Counted from the stretch's first letter, positions 53,064 to 62,020 are shown. The stretch is 64,000 nucleotides of DNA from Geojedonia sp051814705 (GCA_051814705.1 JBPWQW010000006.1:101207-165206), one strand, 5' to 3'. Numbers and translations: made by a program. Notes: a model not told the origin generated them from the sequence alone.

Positions 53064-53984
53064 TTATATAATCTTAATCCCTTCAACATTAATCCGTGAC
53101 ACATAAGTATCAAAGGCTATTTGGGTTTTAGAATATATAGAACGGACAGCCTGCTCTACTTTTTTTGCCGTTTCAATACCTTCACTCAACATAAAAATAG
53201 AGGGGCCCGAACCCGAAATGCCCGCACCCAAAGCACCAACTTGCAAGGCTTCTTTTTTTACGTCGCGATAATGCGGAATAAGTCGTGCTCTGTAGGGTTC
53301 AATAATGATATCTTCCAACGATCTTTGAATCAACCCATAATCGCTTGTATGTAAAGCATGAACCAAACTGCCCACATTAGCCCATTGAATGATGGCATCC
53401 AGAAGCGGGACTTCATTAGGCAAAATTGCCCGTGCTGAAGCCGTTTTTATTTCTATTTGGGGATGAATGATGGTAGCATATAAATTTTTAGGAACTGGGA
53501 TTTGTAAAATTTCGAGGGGCCGAAGGCTTTTTACCAATGTAAAGCCACCGAAAATTCCTGGAGCAATGTTATCGGCATGCTCGCTACCACTTGCCAAGGC
53601 TTCACCCTTAATGGCAAATCTTGTCAACTCGGTTTTGTTGTAGGGTCGACCAAGCAATTCGTTGATTCCAAAAACACTACCTGAAGCACTAGCGGAGCTA
53701 CTCCCAATACCGCTTCCGGGCTTGATTTTTTTATAAATTTCGATTTCAAAACCACAATCTGGTTTTGCATGTTCCAGTAAAGCCAATGCCGAAACGCCAG
53801 CCACATTTTTATGGGCTTCAAAAGGCAAATTAAATCCTTCAATTTTTGATATTCTTATCCCTTTCTCTTTTGTTTTACGTACGATCATCTCGTCGCCAAT
53901 ACTATCCAAACAAAAGCCAAGAACATCAAAACCACAAGCGACATTTGCCACAGTTGCAGGTGAAAACAGTTTTATTTCGTTCAT
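53064..53984 (-). CDS. thrB: homoserine kinase
   Basis: 306 residues with GHMP kinase motifs: ANVACGFDVLGFCLD near the start, the ATP-binding PGSGIGSSSASASGSVFG (residues ~90-107) and the C-terminal GALGAGISGSGPSIFML. It phosphorylates homoserine to O-phosphohomoserine. Position between thrA and thrC fixes the assignment within the GHMP family. The 85-bp gap after thrA holds a long AT-rich hairpin that may alter the amount of message reaching thrB. Confidence 0.96.
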   Translation of the reverse strand: MNEIKLFSPATVANVACGFDVLGFCLDSIGDEMIVRKTKEKGIRISKIEGFNLPFEAHKNVAGVSALALLEHAKPDCGFEIEIYKKIKPGSGIGSSSASASGSVFGINELLGRPYNKTELTRFAIKGEALASGSEHADNIAPGIFGGFTLVKSLRPLEILQIPVPKNLYATIIHPQIEIKTASARAILPNEVPLLDAIIQWANVGSLVHALHTSDYGLIQRSLEDIIIEPYRARLIPHYRDVKKEALQVGALGAGISGSGPSIFMLSEGIETAKKVEQAVRSIYSKTQIAFDTYVSRINVEGIKII

Positions 53985-54007
53985 AATTTATAGAAAAATA
54001 AAAATAG

Positions 54008-54052
54008 AGAAAAGAAAATAAACGGTTCCAATTGGTCTTTATTCTCTTTTCT
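54008..54052 (-). other. intercistronic hairpin between thrA and thrB
   Basis: AGAAAAGAAAATAAA (54008-54022) pairs with TTTATTCTCTTTTCT (54038-54052), 14 of 15 positions, around a 15-nt loop. On the minus strand it is followed by a T-rich run before the thrB start. It may be a partial terminator or a processing site. Confidence 0.55.
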
Positions 54053-54069
54053 ATATTCTCTAGTCTTTT

Positions 54070-56514
54070 TTAGTTGTTTCCTATTTTTATAATATCGGCA
54101 AATAAGCCTGATGCGGTCACATCTGCTCCAGCTCCAGCACCTTTAATAATCAGGGGCTGTTCTGGATAGCGTTGGGTATAAAACATAACAATATTATCTT
54201 TTCCTTCTAGATTATAAAAGGGATGACCTTGCGGAATTTCTTGTAATCCAACTTTTGCATGTTTACCATCGAATTCTGCCACATACTTTAACTTACAATT
54301 TTTGCCTTTTGCTGAAGCATATACCTTCTGAAAATGATCTTCGCCATCCTTTAATGTTTTGTAAAAATCTTCAACCGAATGGCTCTCTAAATTTGCCTTG
54401 GTTAAAAACGATTCGTTCTTAATGTCTTCTAAATTTAGTTCAGCACCGCTTTCACGTGCTAAAATTAAAATTTTTCTGCCAACATCGACACCGCTTAAAT
54501 CAATTCTAGGGTCGGGCTCGGTATAACCTTCCTTTTGTGCCAGTTTAACGACATCGTGAAACTTAGTGGTCTCGTCAAATTGATTGAACACAAAATTTAA
54601 ACTTCCCGATAAAACAGCTTTTATGGATGTGATTTTATCACCGGAAACGATCAGGTTATGAAGTGTGTCAATTACTGGTAAACCGGCTCCAACATTGGTC
54701 TCAAACAAAAAAGAGGCGTTATACTTTCGGGACAAACGCTTCAGGTCACTATAGCGTTGATAATCACTAGAACATGCAATTTTATTACAGGCCACAACAG
54801 CTATACTTTGCCTTAAATAATCAGGGTATAAATTTGAGACGTCTTGGCTCGCCGTAATATCCACAAAAATACTATTGCGCATATTTAGATGTTTAACTTG
54901 GTCAAAGAAGCCTTGAAGATTTGCTTTATCACCTACTTTGAGTTGGGTTTTCCAATCGTCTAATGACAAGCCATTGTCATTAAAAACCATGGTTTTTGAA
55001 TTGGACAAGCCAATAACTCGCAAATTGATTTTATGGTTTTGTTTTAAATATTTTCGTTGCGCCTTAATTTGTTCAATAAGACGTTCGCCAACATTGCCCA
55101 CTCCGGTAATGAACACATTGAGCTGCTTCATATTGCCTTCAAAAAATTGATCGTGCAAGGTATTTAAAGCTTTTTTGATATCGTTTTGTGCGATAACTGC
55201 AGATATATTCCGCTCCGATGCACCTTGAGCTATGGCTCGAACATTAATATTATTGCGCCCTAAAGCACTGAACATTTTACCGCTAATGCCTTGGTGGCTT
55301 TTCATATGGTCACCCACTAATGCCACAATCGATAATTCAGTTTCGATAATAATAGGGTCAATTTTATGTAATGAGATTTCATTTTCAAAAGTAGCATCAA
55401 TGGCGTTTTTTGCTTTGTTGGCTTCTTTAAGGTCAATTCCTATACAAATTGAGTGTTCTGAAGATGCCTGAGTAATCAAAATCACATTGATTTTTTCCTG
55501 AGCTAGGGTTTCAAAAAGGCGTTTTGAAAACCCTGGGATCCCGACCATTCCATTTCCTTGAAGGGTTAATAAGGCAATATTATCAATATTGCTTATGCCC
55601 TTAACCGGACCACTATTTCCATTGGCATGGTTTGAAATCACGGTACCTGCCATTTCGGGTTCCAAAGTGTTTTTAATGTGAATAGGAATGCCCAAATGCA
55701 ACACAGGTTGCACCGTTGGAGGATAGAGAACTTTAGCGCCAAAGTGAGAGAGTTCCATAGCCTCTTTATAGGATAAGGTTTCAATGGGATAAGCCTGTTT
55801 TACCAGCTTTGGATTGGCCGTAAACATACCACTCACATCGGTCCAAATCTCTAGCCGATTTACGTGTAAAGCGGCAGCAACGATTGCGGCAGTAAAATCG
55901 GAACCACCGCGCCCTAAAGTTGTGATTTCCCCAGATTGCGATTTGGATATAAACCCAGGAAGAATGGTAATACGCTGTTTTGCCTCATTAAAATAAGTCT
56001 TGATATTGGCATTTGTAAGGGCATAATTAGCTTCGGCCTTAGTAAAATTAGAATTGGTAATTATTAAATCTTGACTGTTTTTTCTAACCGTGTTTAGTCC
56101 TCGAGCCTTCATGGTTTCAGCTATGATATATGAAGATAATAACTCACCAAAACTCAATAATTTATCAGATGTTTTGGGCGACAATTCATTGATTAAATAG
56201 ATACCATCCAACAGGCTTTTTAAGGCATTTAATTTATCTTCAAGTTTGCTTACAACAGCCTTGTTTATAGTCGGATTTAATTCAGATAATATGTTTAAAT
56301 GAATTGATCTAATGGTTTTAAAATCAGTTAAATAATCTTTATTTTTATTTTGAGCTAACTCTCCTGTTTTTAATAATTTATCTGTAATGCCACCAACGGC
56401 TGATACGACGCAAATGACAGCATCATGTTTTGAATAGCGTTCTAGAATGGCTATAACTTTATTTATGTTTTTAACGGAACCTACTGAAGTTCCTCCGAAT
56501 TTTAAGACGTTCAT
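54070..56514 (-). CDS. thrA: bifunctional aspartokinase / homoserine dehydrogenase I
   Basis: 814 residues. Residues 1-~290 are aspartokinase (MNVLKFGGTSVGSVKNINKV, LGRGGSDFTAAIVAAAL), ~310-455 hold the two ACT domains (TLQGNGMVGIPGFSKRLFETL and IVALVGDHMKSHQGISGKMF), and ~465-814 the homoserine dehydrogenase (VFITGVGNVGERLIEQIKAQ, NKIACSSDYQRYSDLKRL, KEGYTEPDPRIDLSGVDVGRK). It starts and controls the branch from aspartate to homoserine. The ACT domains suggest threonine feedback. Upstream lies a leader peptide with four successive Thr codons (56581-56688). Confidence 0.96.
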   Translation of the reverse strand: MNVLKFGGTSVGSVKNINKVIAILERYSKHDAVICVVSAVGGITDKLLKTGELAQNKNKDYLTDFKTIRSIHLNILSELNPTINKAVVSKLEDKLNALKSLLDGIYLINELSPKTSDKLLSFGELLSSYIIAETMKARGLNTVRKNSQDLIITNSNFTKAEANYALTNANIKTYFNEAKQRITILPGFISKSQSGEITTLGRGGSDFTAAIVAAALHVNRLEIWTDVSGMFTANPKLVKQAYPIETLSYKEAMELSHFGAKVLYPPTVQPVLHLGIPIHIKNTLEPEMAGTVISNHANGNSGPVKGISNIDNIALLTLQGNGMVGIPGFSKRLFETLAQEKINVILITQASSEHSICIGIDLKEANKAKNAIDATFENEISLHKIDPIIIETELSIVALVGDHMKSHQGISGKMFSALGRNNINVRAIAQGASERNISAVIAQNDIKKALNTLHDQFFEGNMKQLNVFITGVGNVGERLIEQIKAQRKYLKQNHKINLRVIGLSNSKTMVFNDNGLSLDDWKTQLKVGDKANLQGFFDQVKHLNMRNSIFVDITASQDVSNLYPDYLRQSIAVVACNKIACSSDYQRYSDLKRLSRKYNASFLFETNVGAGLPVIDTLHNLIVSGDKITSIKAVLSGSLNFVFNQFDETTKFHDVVKLAQKEGYTEPDPRIDLSGVDVGRKILILARESGAELNLEDIKNESFLTKANLESHSVEDFYKTLKDGEDHFQKVYASAKGKNCKLKYVAEFDGKHAKVGLQEIPQGHPFYNLEGKDNIVMFYTQRYPEQPLIIKGAGAGADVTASGLFADIIKIGNN

Positions 56515-56580
56515 TGTTAATCGTTTTAAGATTAATTTTTAGAAAATGGAATGCAAAAATGACTTGTGGAAAATAAAGAT

Positions 56581-56688
56581 CTAACCCCTAGGGGTTGTGG
56601 TTGTAGAGTTAAAAGTAATCACTAAAGCAATACTTCCAAAAAGAGAGGAAGGAAAAGTATTCGCATATAATTGATTGGAATGATTCAT
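56581..56688 (-). CDS. threonine operon leader peptide (putative)
   Basis: An ATG at 56688 opens 35 codons. The peptide ends with NSTTTTPRG, where four successive Thr codons (ACA ACC ACA ACC) lie 4 codons before the TAG stop; three more hydroxyl or Ile-type residues (VIT) precede them. The stop codon is 66 bp upstream of the thrA ATG. A perfect palindrome AACCCCTAGGGGTT covers the last three codons and the start of the stop, followed within 15 nt by T-rich sequence. This is the classic arrangement of a leader-peptide attenuator in which ribosome pausing at Thr codons changes folding. It is predicted, not shown. Confidence 0.65.
   Translation of the reverse strand: MNHSNQLYANTFPSSLFGSIALVITFNSTTTTPRG
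56583..56596 (-). promoter_or_regulatory. palindrome at the end of the thr leader, possible attenuator hairpin
   Basis: AACCCCTAGGGGTT is a perfect palindrome overlapping the last codons of the leader peptide. On the minus strand it precedes AGATCTTTATTTT, so it is a weak intrinsic-terminator candidate that a stalled ribosome would cover. Confidence 0.45.
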
Positions 56689-56707
56689 TTTAGTGGTATT
56701 ACCTGTT

Positions 56708-56715
56708 CAAAAGTA
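56708..56715 (-). promoter_or_regulatory. predicted -7 box of the thr operon
   Basis: The minus strand reads TACTTTTG, a full match to TAnnTTTG, 19 bp before the leader ATG. A TTTG lies 23 bp further upstream, within the range reported for the -33 element of flavobacterial promoters. Confidence 0.6.
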
Positions 56716-56836
56716 TTATTTTTACTGTAATAAAAAAACAAAATGGACTTTTTTACCGAATAATCGGATACGATAACCTTTTATTGTTAAAATAACATTT
56801 GTACCTACTTTTTTATACGATTTATAAAATGAACGC

Positions 56837-58387
56837 ATGAAGATTTTTTCAAGGGAACAACTTTACGAAGCAGACCAGATCACTGTTCAAAAACAGAATA
56901 TTAGCAGTACCGAATTAATGGAGCGTGCAGGAACAGGAGCTTTTAATTGGCTCCATTCTAGAATGCAAGGCGCTCAAGTTCCTATCCATGTGTTTTGCGG
57001 GATTGGGAACAATGGGGGAGATGGTTTAGTTATGGCACGGCACTTAATCACCCATGGCTATAATGTTTTTGTTTATGTAGTGAATTATAGTGAAAAGCGT
57101 TCAAAAGGGTTTTTAACTAACTACGAAAGCATCAAACACGTTAGAAAGGATTGGCCAATTTTATTAAGCGATAAAGATGAATTTCCTAAATTAAACTCTG
57201 AAGACGTTATTGTTGATGCTGTTTTTGGGATAGGATTAAATAGAGAGATAGATAGTTGGGTCAAGCAACTCTTTCAACATTTTAAAAATTCCAAAGCGTT
57301 TACCATCGCCATAGATATTCCATCAGGATTGTATTTGGACCGTATTCCCGATGATAAAAACGGAGTGGTTTGGGCAAGCTGTACCTTGTCTTTTCAGTTC
57401 CCAAAACTCGTGTTTTTTTTGCCAGACACCGCAAAATATACCGAACAATGGGACTTATTGGACATAGGCATTGACATGAATTATATTGCCACAACGCAAA
57501 CCGATATAGAACTTATAGGTAAACGGGAACTGTTGCCAATCTACCAACCCCGGAACAAGTTTTCGCATAAAGGCAGTTTTGGTCACGCCCTTATTATTGG
57601 AGGTCGTTATGGTAAAATAGGCGCCGTGACTTTGGCGACAAAAGCGGTCTTATCTTCGGGTGCGGGATTGGTTACTGCTTATATCCCAAAATGTGGTTAT
57701 CAGGTGTTGCAGACGGCTTTTCCAGAAGCGATGGTCATTACTGATAAAGCTGAAAATTGGATTACAGATATTCAATTTGATATGGAACCCACCGTTGTTG
57801 GCGTAGGCACAGGGATTGGAACCGAGCCCCAAACAATTAAAGCCTTTGAAGCCTTTCTTAAAACCAACACAAAACCCTTGGTTGTTGATGCTGATGCCCT
57901 AAATATCCTTTCAAAGCATAAATCCTTTTTAAAACTCTTGCCAAAACAATCCGTTTTGACTCCACATCCAAAGGAGTTGGAGCGTTTGATTGGAACATGG
58001 ACAGACGATTTTGATAAGCTTAAAAAAGTGAAAGACTTCTCAAAAAAATACAATGCTGTTATGGTCATTAAAGGAGCTCATACCATTACTGTTTTTCAGG
58101 ATAAACTTTATATTAATTCTACTGGAAACCCTGGACTGGCAACTGCAGGGTCTGGCGACGTATTAACAGGAATGATAACGGGGTTGATTGCCCAAGGTTA
58201 CAAGCCTTTAGAAGCTGCAATTTTTGGCGTGTATTTGCATGGTAGATCGGCTGATATAGCAGTGGAGAGTTTCGGTTATCAAAGTTTGATAGCAAGCCAT
58301 GTTATTGAATATCTAGGAAAAGCTTTCATAGATCTATTTGAACAGCCCGAACAGATAGAAACCAATGAAGCATCTGAAAATGAATAA
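56837..58387 (+). CDS. nnr: bifunctional NAD(P)H-hydrate epimerase / ADP-dependent dehydratase
   Basis: 516 residues. The N-terminal YjeF epimerase region (~1-215) shows SREQLYEADQITVQKQN, IGNNGGDGLVMARHLI and VDAVFGIGLNREI. The C-terminal dehydratase (~230-500) has HKGSFGHALIIGGRYGKIGA, GTGIGTEPQTIKAFEAFL, LTPHPKELERLIG and the phosphate-binding NPGLATAGSGDVLTGMITGL. It repairs hydrated NADH and NADPH, as in E. coli Nnr. A 42-bp hairpin repeat follows before the converging gene. The gene is divergent from thrA. Confidence 0.95.
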   Translation: MKIFSREQLYEADQITVQKQNISSTELMERAGTGAFNWLHSRMQGAQVPIHVFCGIGNNGGDGLVMARHLITHGYNVFVYVVNYSEKRSKGFLTNYESIKHVRKDWPILLSDKDEFPKLNSEDVIVDAVFGIGLNREIDSWVKQLFQHFKNSKAFTIAIDIPSGLYLDRIPDDKNGVVWASCTLSFQFPKLVFFLPDTAKYTEQWDLLDIGIDMNYIATTQTDIELIGKRELLPIYQPRNKFSHKGSFGHALIIGGRYGKIGAVTLATKAVLSSGAGLVTAYIPKCGYQVLQTAFPEAMVITDKAENWITDIQFDMEPTVVGVGTGIGTEPQTIKAFEAFLKTNTKPLVVDADALNILSKHKSFLKLLPKQSVLTPHPKELERLIGTWTDDFDKLKKVKDFSKKYNAVMVIKGAHTITVFQDKLYINSTGNPGLATAGSGDVLTGMITGLIAQGYKPLEAAIFGVYLHGRSADIAVESFGYQSLIASHVIEYLGKAFIDLFEQPEQIETNEASENE

Positions 58388-58393
58388 ACTTGT

Positions 58394-58435
58394 CATTCTA
58401 CCCCGATCCCGAATACTCGGTGTCAGGGCAGAATG
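58394..58435. repeat. REP-like imperfect hairpin after nnr
   Basis: CATTCT pairs with AGAATG at the ends, then CCC with GGG, and CCGA with TCGG forms the inner loop. It lies between two converging genes and may serve as terminator for both. GATCCCGA is shared with the 43836 palindrome. Confidence 0.5.
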
Positions 58436-58482
58436 TTTTGTTGATAATATATGTTTCAGAAATCTTTAAATAAAATAGAGTA

Positions 58483-59859
58483 TTAAATCTTTAAATCATT
58501 AAATAATTCAATAAGTTTAGGATTGGAGGGTCTTGGCGCGTCTGCACTTACAATGTTTCCATCTGGATCTACCAAAATAAAGCGTGGAATGCCTTCAATA
58601 CCATAGTCTCTTACAAATTTAGAATTCCAATTATTATCGGCAAAAAGCTGGATACCACCTAGGTTCATGTCGTTCACCATTGAAACCCACTTGCTATGGT
58701 CATTGGCAACATCAATGGAAGTGCTTACAAACTCAATATTTTTATCGTGATATTGTTTTTCAACCGCCTGTAATGAAGGAATCTCTCGCTTACAAGGTCC
58801 ACACCAAGTGGCCCAAACATCAATATATACATATTTGCCTTTGAGATCAGAAAGTGACATGGTTCCGCCTTTATGATTTTCGTAGTTTGTAAATTGAGGT
58901 GAAGGACTCCCTTTAACCAAATGTTTGCCTTTTTCATAAACTTCAGTGAGTTTGGTTTTGATTTTTTCATTACTGGTGTTAGACAGGAAAAAATCATAAA
59001 CGCCCTGCATGTTTGGATTGGCTGGGGACACTAAAAAACCACCTAAATATTCTATAACGTCATCCTTTAGTTTAGGAATTGCAATGGTTGTAACATGGCT
59101 TAAGTCTTCTGGAGAAGTATATAAATAATCATCACCAATCGTTTCGAATATTTCATTTAAGATCGTATTAAAAGCCAAATTTTTATAAGATGACGACATG
59201 CTATAGGCATAAGAATCGTCATATTTCAAATTCTTAAGAGCTTCAGGCAAAAAACCTTCAGAGACTTTAAAACCATCTATTTTGGCATAATAGGCGTGAT
59301 TGCGTTCATAACTTTTTAACAAGGAATACCTGTCGTAGTCAAGATTTTTGGTTTCGATGGTGATGAATTCTTGATGGGCTTCTTCAAATCCAGATAGAAG
59401 TGAGGCGTTAGATTGTTTTAAACTGTCCACTCTAGTTTTAAAAGCCTGTTCATCCAAACTATAAAACTCTTGTGGATTTGAACTGAGCTTTTCGATATTC
59501 AATTGTTTGGCTGCTAGATAATTATTTTCGGATGAGCCTTTGCCAGTATAAGAAAGCGTTTCATCAAATTGATTGGCATCTAGGACAAGATTTAAGTCGT
59601 CTCCATTTTTTAAATACATTGAAGTGATCTCTCTTCCAATACTTAAGGTATAAAACCCAGCTTCAGATAGCCTGAGGGTGTCTGCAAATGTTCCACCCGA
59701 TTCAATAGCGATTTCTATATTAAATTCCCCATTTTTAATCACAACCTTATTGTCCGTTGTGTTATCCACCCTTCCAGATATCAATGCGTAATCAATATTT
59801 GGGTCGCTTTTACAAGAAATTAATGCAATTGCAAAAAAGAAAATCAGTAGTCGTTTCAT
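58483..59859 (-). CDS. TlpA-family thioredoxin lipoprotein with DUF4369-like N-terminus
   Basis: 458 residues with a lipoprotein signal, lipobox LISC. Residues ~25-130 form a DUF4369-type beta region (SGRVDNTTDNKVVIKNGEFN). The C-terminal domain is an AhpC/TlpA thioredoxin fold: YVYIDVWATWCGPCKREIPSL with WCGPC at about residues 352-356, then the cis-Pro segment IEGIPRFILVDPDG. It probably reduces or exchanges disulfides in the periplasm, anchored to the membrane. Such TlpA proteins are numerous in Bacteroidota. It is divergent from hutH. Confidence 0.9.
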   Translation of the reverse strand: MKRLLIFFFAIALISCKSDPNIDYALISGRVDNTTDNKVVIKNGEFNIEIAIESGGTFADTLRLSEAGFYTLSIGREITSMYLKNGDDLNLVLDANQFDETLSYTGKGSSENNYLAAKQLNIEKLSSNPQEFYSLDEQAFKTRVDSLKQSNASLLSGFEEAHQEFITIETKNLDYDRYSLLKSYERNHAYYAKIDGFKVSEGFLPEALKNLKYDDSYAYSMSSSYKNLAFNTILNEIFETIGDDYLYTSPEDLSHVTTIAIPKLKDDVIEYLGGFLVSPANPNMQGVYDFFLSNTSNEKIKTKLTEVYEKGKHLVKGSPSPQFTNYENHKGGTMSLSDLKGKYVYIDVWATWCGPCKREIPSLQAVEKQYHDKNIEFVSTSIDVANDHSKWVSMVNDMNLGGIQLFADNNWNSKFVRDYGIEGIPRFILVDPDGNIVSADAPRPSNPKLIELFNDLKI

Positions 59860-59984
59860 TTATAATTAGTTTAATTTTTTCAAAAATAAGAATTGAAAGT
59901 TAGTAGGTGATAAATTTTATTAATTATTAACATTTGTTGCATAATAAATAGCTAATGTTGAATTTTGAACTTTAAAATTTATAT

Positions 59985-61496
59985 ATGCATACTTTTCATG
60001 AAATTTCTTCCGAAGTTCTAAAACTCTCAACCATCAATGAAATTTTAGTCAATAATAAAAAGCTAAGACTTTCTGAAGAAGCGGTGGATAAAATTTCAAA
60101 ATGCAGGCTTTATTTGGATAAGAGAATGCAGGATCAAGACGAACCCATTTATGGGATCAATACAGGTTTTGGATCCTTATATAATGTCAAAATTTCAAAA
60201 GACAAACTTACACAGCTTCAGGAAAACTTGGTAATGTCCCATGCTTGCGGTATAGGGGATAAGGTGCCAAAGCCCATCATCAAATTGATGTTATTGCTTA
60301 AAATCCAATCCTTAAGTTATGGACATAGTGGGGTGCAGGTCGATACGGTTTTGAGGCTTATTGAGTTTTTTAATCACGATATTTTACCGGTGATTTACAC
60401 CCAGGGATCTTTAGGCGCTTCGGGTGACTTGGCACCATTGGCACATTTGGCCTTGCCAGTGATAGGAAAAGGCGAAGTATATTATAAAAAGGGTATTTGT
60501 GAAGCCAAAACCGTATTGGACATTTTTAATTGGAAACCCATCACCTTACAATCCAAAGAAGGCTTGGCATTATTAAACGGGACACAGTTCATGAGCGCTT
60601 ATGGGGTGTATCTGCTTTTAAAATCCTATAAACTATCTTATTTGGCAGATTTGATTGGAAGTATGTCTTTGGATGCTTTTGATGGAAGAATTGAACCCTT
60701 TGATGAGTTGGTACATCGGGTAAGACCCCACAAAGGCCAACTAAAAACTGCAGAACGTATTAGTGGCTTTTTAGAAGGTAGTGAACTTATCAAACAAGTG
60801 AAACAGCATGTTCAAGACCCCTATTCTTTTAGATGCATGCCACAAGTTCATGGTGCAACTAAAGATACTTTAGAGTTTGTACAAAAGGTATTTAAAACAG
60901 AAATCAACTCGGTTACCGATAATCCTAATATATTTATAGAAGAAGATAAAATCATTTCGGGTGGCAATTTTCATGGGCAACCCTTAGCCTTGGCTTTGGA
61001 TTATTTAAAAATTGCCATGGCTGAACTTGGTAATATTTCAGAACGTAGAACCTATCAATTGGTTTTAGGCTTACGAGGTTTACCAGCTTTTTTAATAGAT
61101 AATCCTGGGGTCAATTCCGGATTTATGATTCCTCAGTATACAGCCGCAAGTATCGTAAGTGCAAATAAGCAATTGGCGACTCCAGCCAGTGTGGACTCAA
61201 TTGTGTCTTCAAACGGACAAGAAGACCATGTAAGCATGGGTGCCAATGCAGCAACCCAGGCCTTTGTGCTTATTAATAATATGGAACGTATTTTAGCTAT
61301 TGAATTGTTCAATGCTTCACAGGCATTAACGTTAAGAGCACCCTTAAAATCTTCACCTTATATCGAATCCTTTTTAAGTGCATATAGGAAAGAAGTTTCT
61401 TTTGTCACAGATGACCGTGTATTACATAATGATATAGTGAATTCTGTACATTTTTTACAAACGATCCAATTGGATTTAAATGATTTAGATTACTAA
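59985..61496 (+). CDS. hutH: histidine ammonia-lyase
   Basis: 503 residues of the MIO-containing aromatic ammonia-lyase family. The cofactor triad Ala145-Ser146-Gly147 lies in GSLGASGDLAPLAHLALP, the catalytic Tyr56 in YGINTGFGSLYN, and typical segments are NGTQFMSAYGVYLLLKSYK and SVTDNPNIF. HutH converts histidine to urocanate. The hutU, hutI and hutG genes are not nearby, so it may serve a different or scattered pathway. The HAL assignment is favoured over PAL or TAL by overall sequence pattern, but the substrate was not tested. Confidence 0.92.
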   Translation: MHTFHEISSEVLKLSTINEILVNNKKLRLSEEAVDKISKCRLYLDKRMQDQDEPIYGINTGFGSLYNVKISKDKLTQLQENLVMSHACGIGDKVPKPIIKLMLLLKIQSLSYGHSGVQVDTVLRLIEFFNHDILPVIYTQGSLGASGDLAPLAHLALPVIGKGEVYYKKGICEAKTVLDIFNWKPITLQSKEGLALLNGTQFMSAYGVYLLLKSYKLSYLADLIGSMSLDAFDGRIEPFDELVHRVRPHKGQLKTAERISGFLEGSELIKQVKQHVQDPYSFRCMPQVHGATKDTLEFVQKVFKTEINSVTDNPNIFIEEDKIISGGNFHGQPLALALDYLKIAMAELGNISERRTYQLVLGLRGLPAFLIDNPGVNSGFMIPQYTAASIVSANKQLATPASVDSIVSSNGQEDHVSMGANAATQAFVLINNMERILAIELFNASQALTLRAPLKSSPYIESFLSAYRKEVSFVTDDRVLHNDIVNSVHFLQTIQLDLNDLDY

Positions 61497-61573
61497 AAGA
61501 AGCTGATTGACGGTTGAAATTGGCGGTTGGTCTAAAACATATAATATAGCATTTTATAATGAAGATTAAGTTC

Positions 61574-61581
61574 TATATTTG
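61574..61581 (+). promoter_or_regulatory. predicted -7 box, copy A
   Basis: TATATTTG matches TAnnTTTG, preceded by TTTATAA starting 21 bp upstream; the same pair and spacing occur in copy B. Confidence 0.6.
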
Positions 61582-61588
61582 AATTATG

Positions 61589-61704
61589 ATCTCGAAATGA
61601 GATTTCCTATCTGTTTGGCTGATTTAATAGCATAACTAAGCCACTTTTCATTAGTATTTAAGTTTCTTATGTTAAATTAATCTTGAGTTTTCTAGATTAG
61701 TTAA
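61589..61704 (+). ncRNA. structured leader RNA, copy A (candidate)
   Basis: Hairpin 1: ATCTC (61589-61593) with GAGAT (61599-61603). Hairpin 2: TGGCT (61616-61620) with AGCCA (61639-61643), loop containing TTAATAGC. Then CTTTTC (61644-61649) and hairpin 3: AATCTTGA (61679-61686), loop GTTT, TCTAGATT (61691-61698), which extends outward. Confidence 0.55.
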
Positions 61705-61755
61705 TTTTTTATTGTAGCTCTAATTAACTGTTATAATGAGAGATTATTTTTTAAA

Positions 61756-61836
61756 ATGGACAAGTTGTCGAATAAAAAAGCCGATTATCTTGAAGAATTT
61801 ATTCCATTTTTTAAAAAAGTACTGATGGTCTTTTAA
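61756..61836 (+). pseudogene. 26-codon truncated gene start between leader copies
   Basis: The frame MDKLSNKKADYLEEFIPFFK continues for six more codons to a TAA. The first residues MDK, the basic segment and the Phe/Lys-rich helix resemble the N-terminus of the surface protein gene downstream (MDKFTQIKTNWNPF, then a signal helix). It follows a copy of the same leader, so it is probably the remnant of a paralogous surface gene, though expression as a short peptide is possible. Confidence 0.5.
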
Positions 61837-61892
61837 AATTGCCATTTGGTCTAAAACTTGCAAGATAAATATTTATAACAAAAACAAAATCC

Positions 61893-61900
61893 TAAATTTG
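61893..61900 (+). promoter_or_regulatory. predicted -7 box, copy B (surface protein gene)
   Basis: TAAATTTG matches TAnnTTTG, with TTTATAA starting 21 bp upstream as in copy A. Transcription would begin near 61905, just before hairpin 1, giving a 5' UTR of about 185 nt. Confidence 0.65.
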
Positions 61901-61910
61901 GGATATTGTG

Positions 61911-62020
61911 TTGAAAGAATTTTCCTTTCAATTTTGGTTTGATTAATAGCGGAATTAAACCCCTTTTCTACAAAATTTAACACGCCTGTGTTAATTCAAT
62001 TTTGAGTTTTCAAGATTGAA
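61911..62020 (+). ncRNA. structured leader RNA, copy B (candidate 5' UTR element)
   Basis: Hairpin 1: TTGAAAG (61911-61917) with CTTTCAA (61925-61931). Hairpin 2: GGTTT (61936-61940) with AAACC (61957-61961), loop containing TTAATAGC. CTTTTC at 61963-61968, an extra stem TTAACAC/GTGTTAA (61977-61983 and 61988-61994), then hairpin 3: TTCAATTTTGA (61995-62005), loop GTTT, TCAAGATTGAA (62010-62020). Confidence 0.6.

Larger units (their letters stand above)
56515..56836. other. thrA leader and divergent promoter region
   Basis: This gap holds the predicted thr promoter, the 35-residue leader peptide and its terminal palindrome on the minus strand, and the promoter of the NAD(P)HX repair gene on the plus strand, for which I see no clear -7 box. 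Confidence 0.6.
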
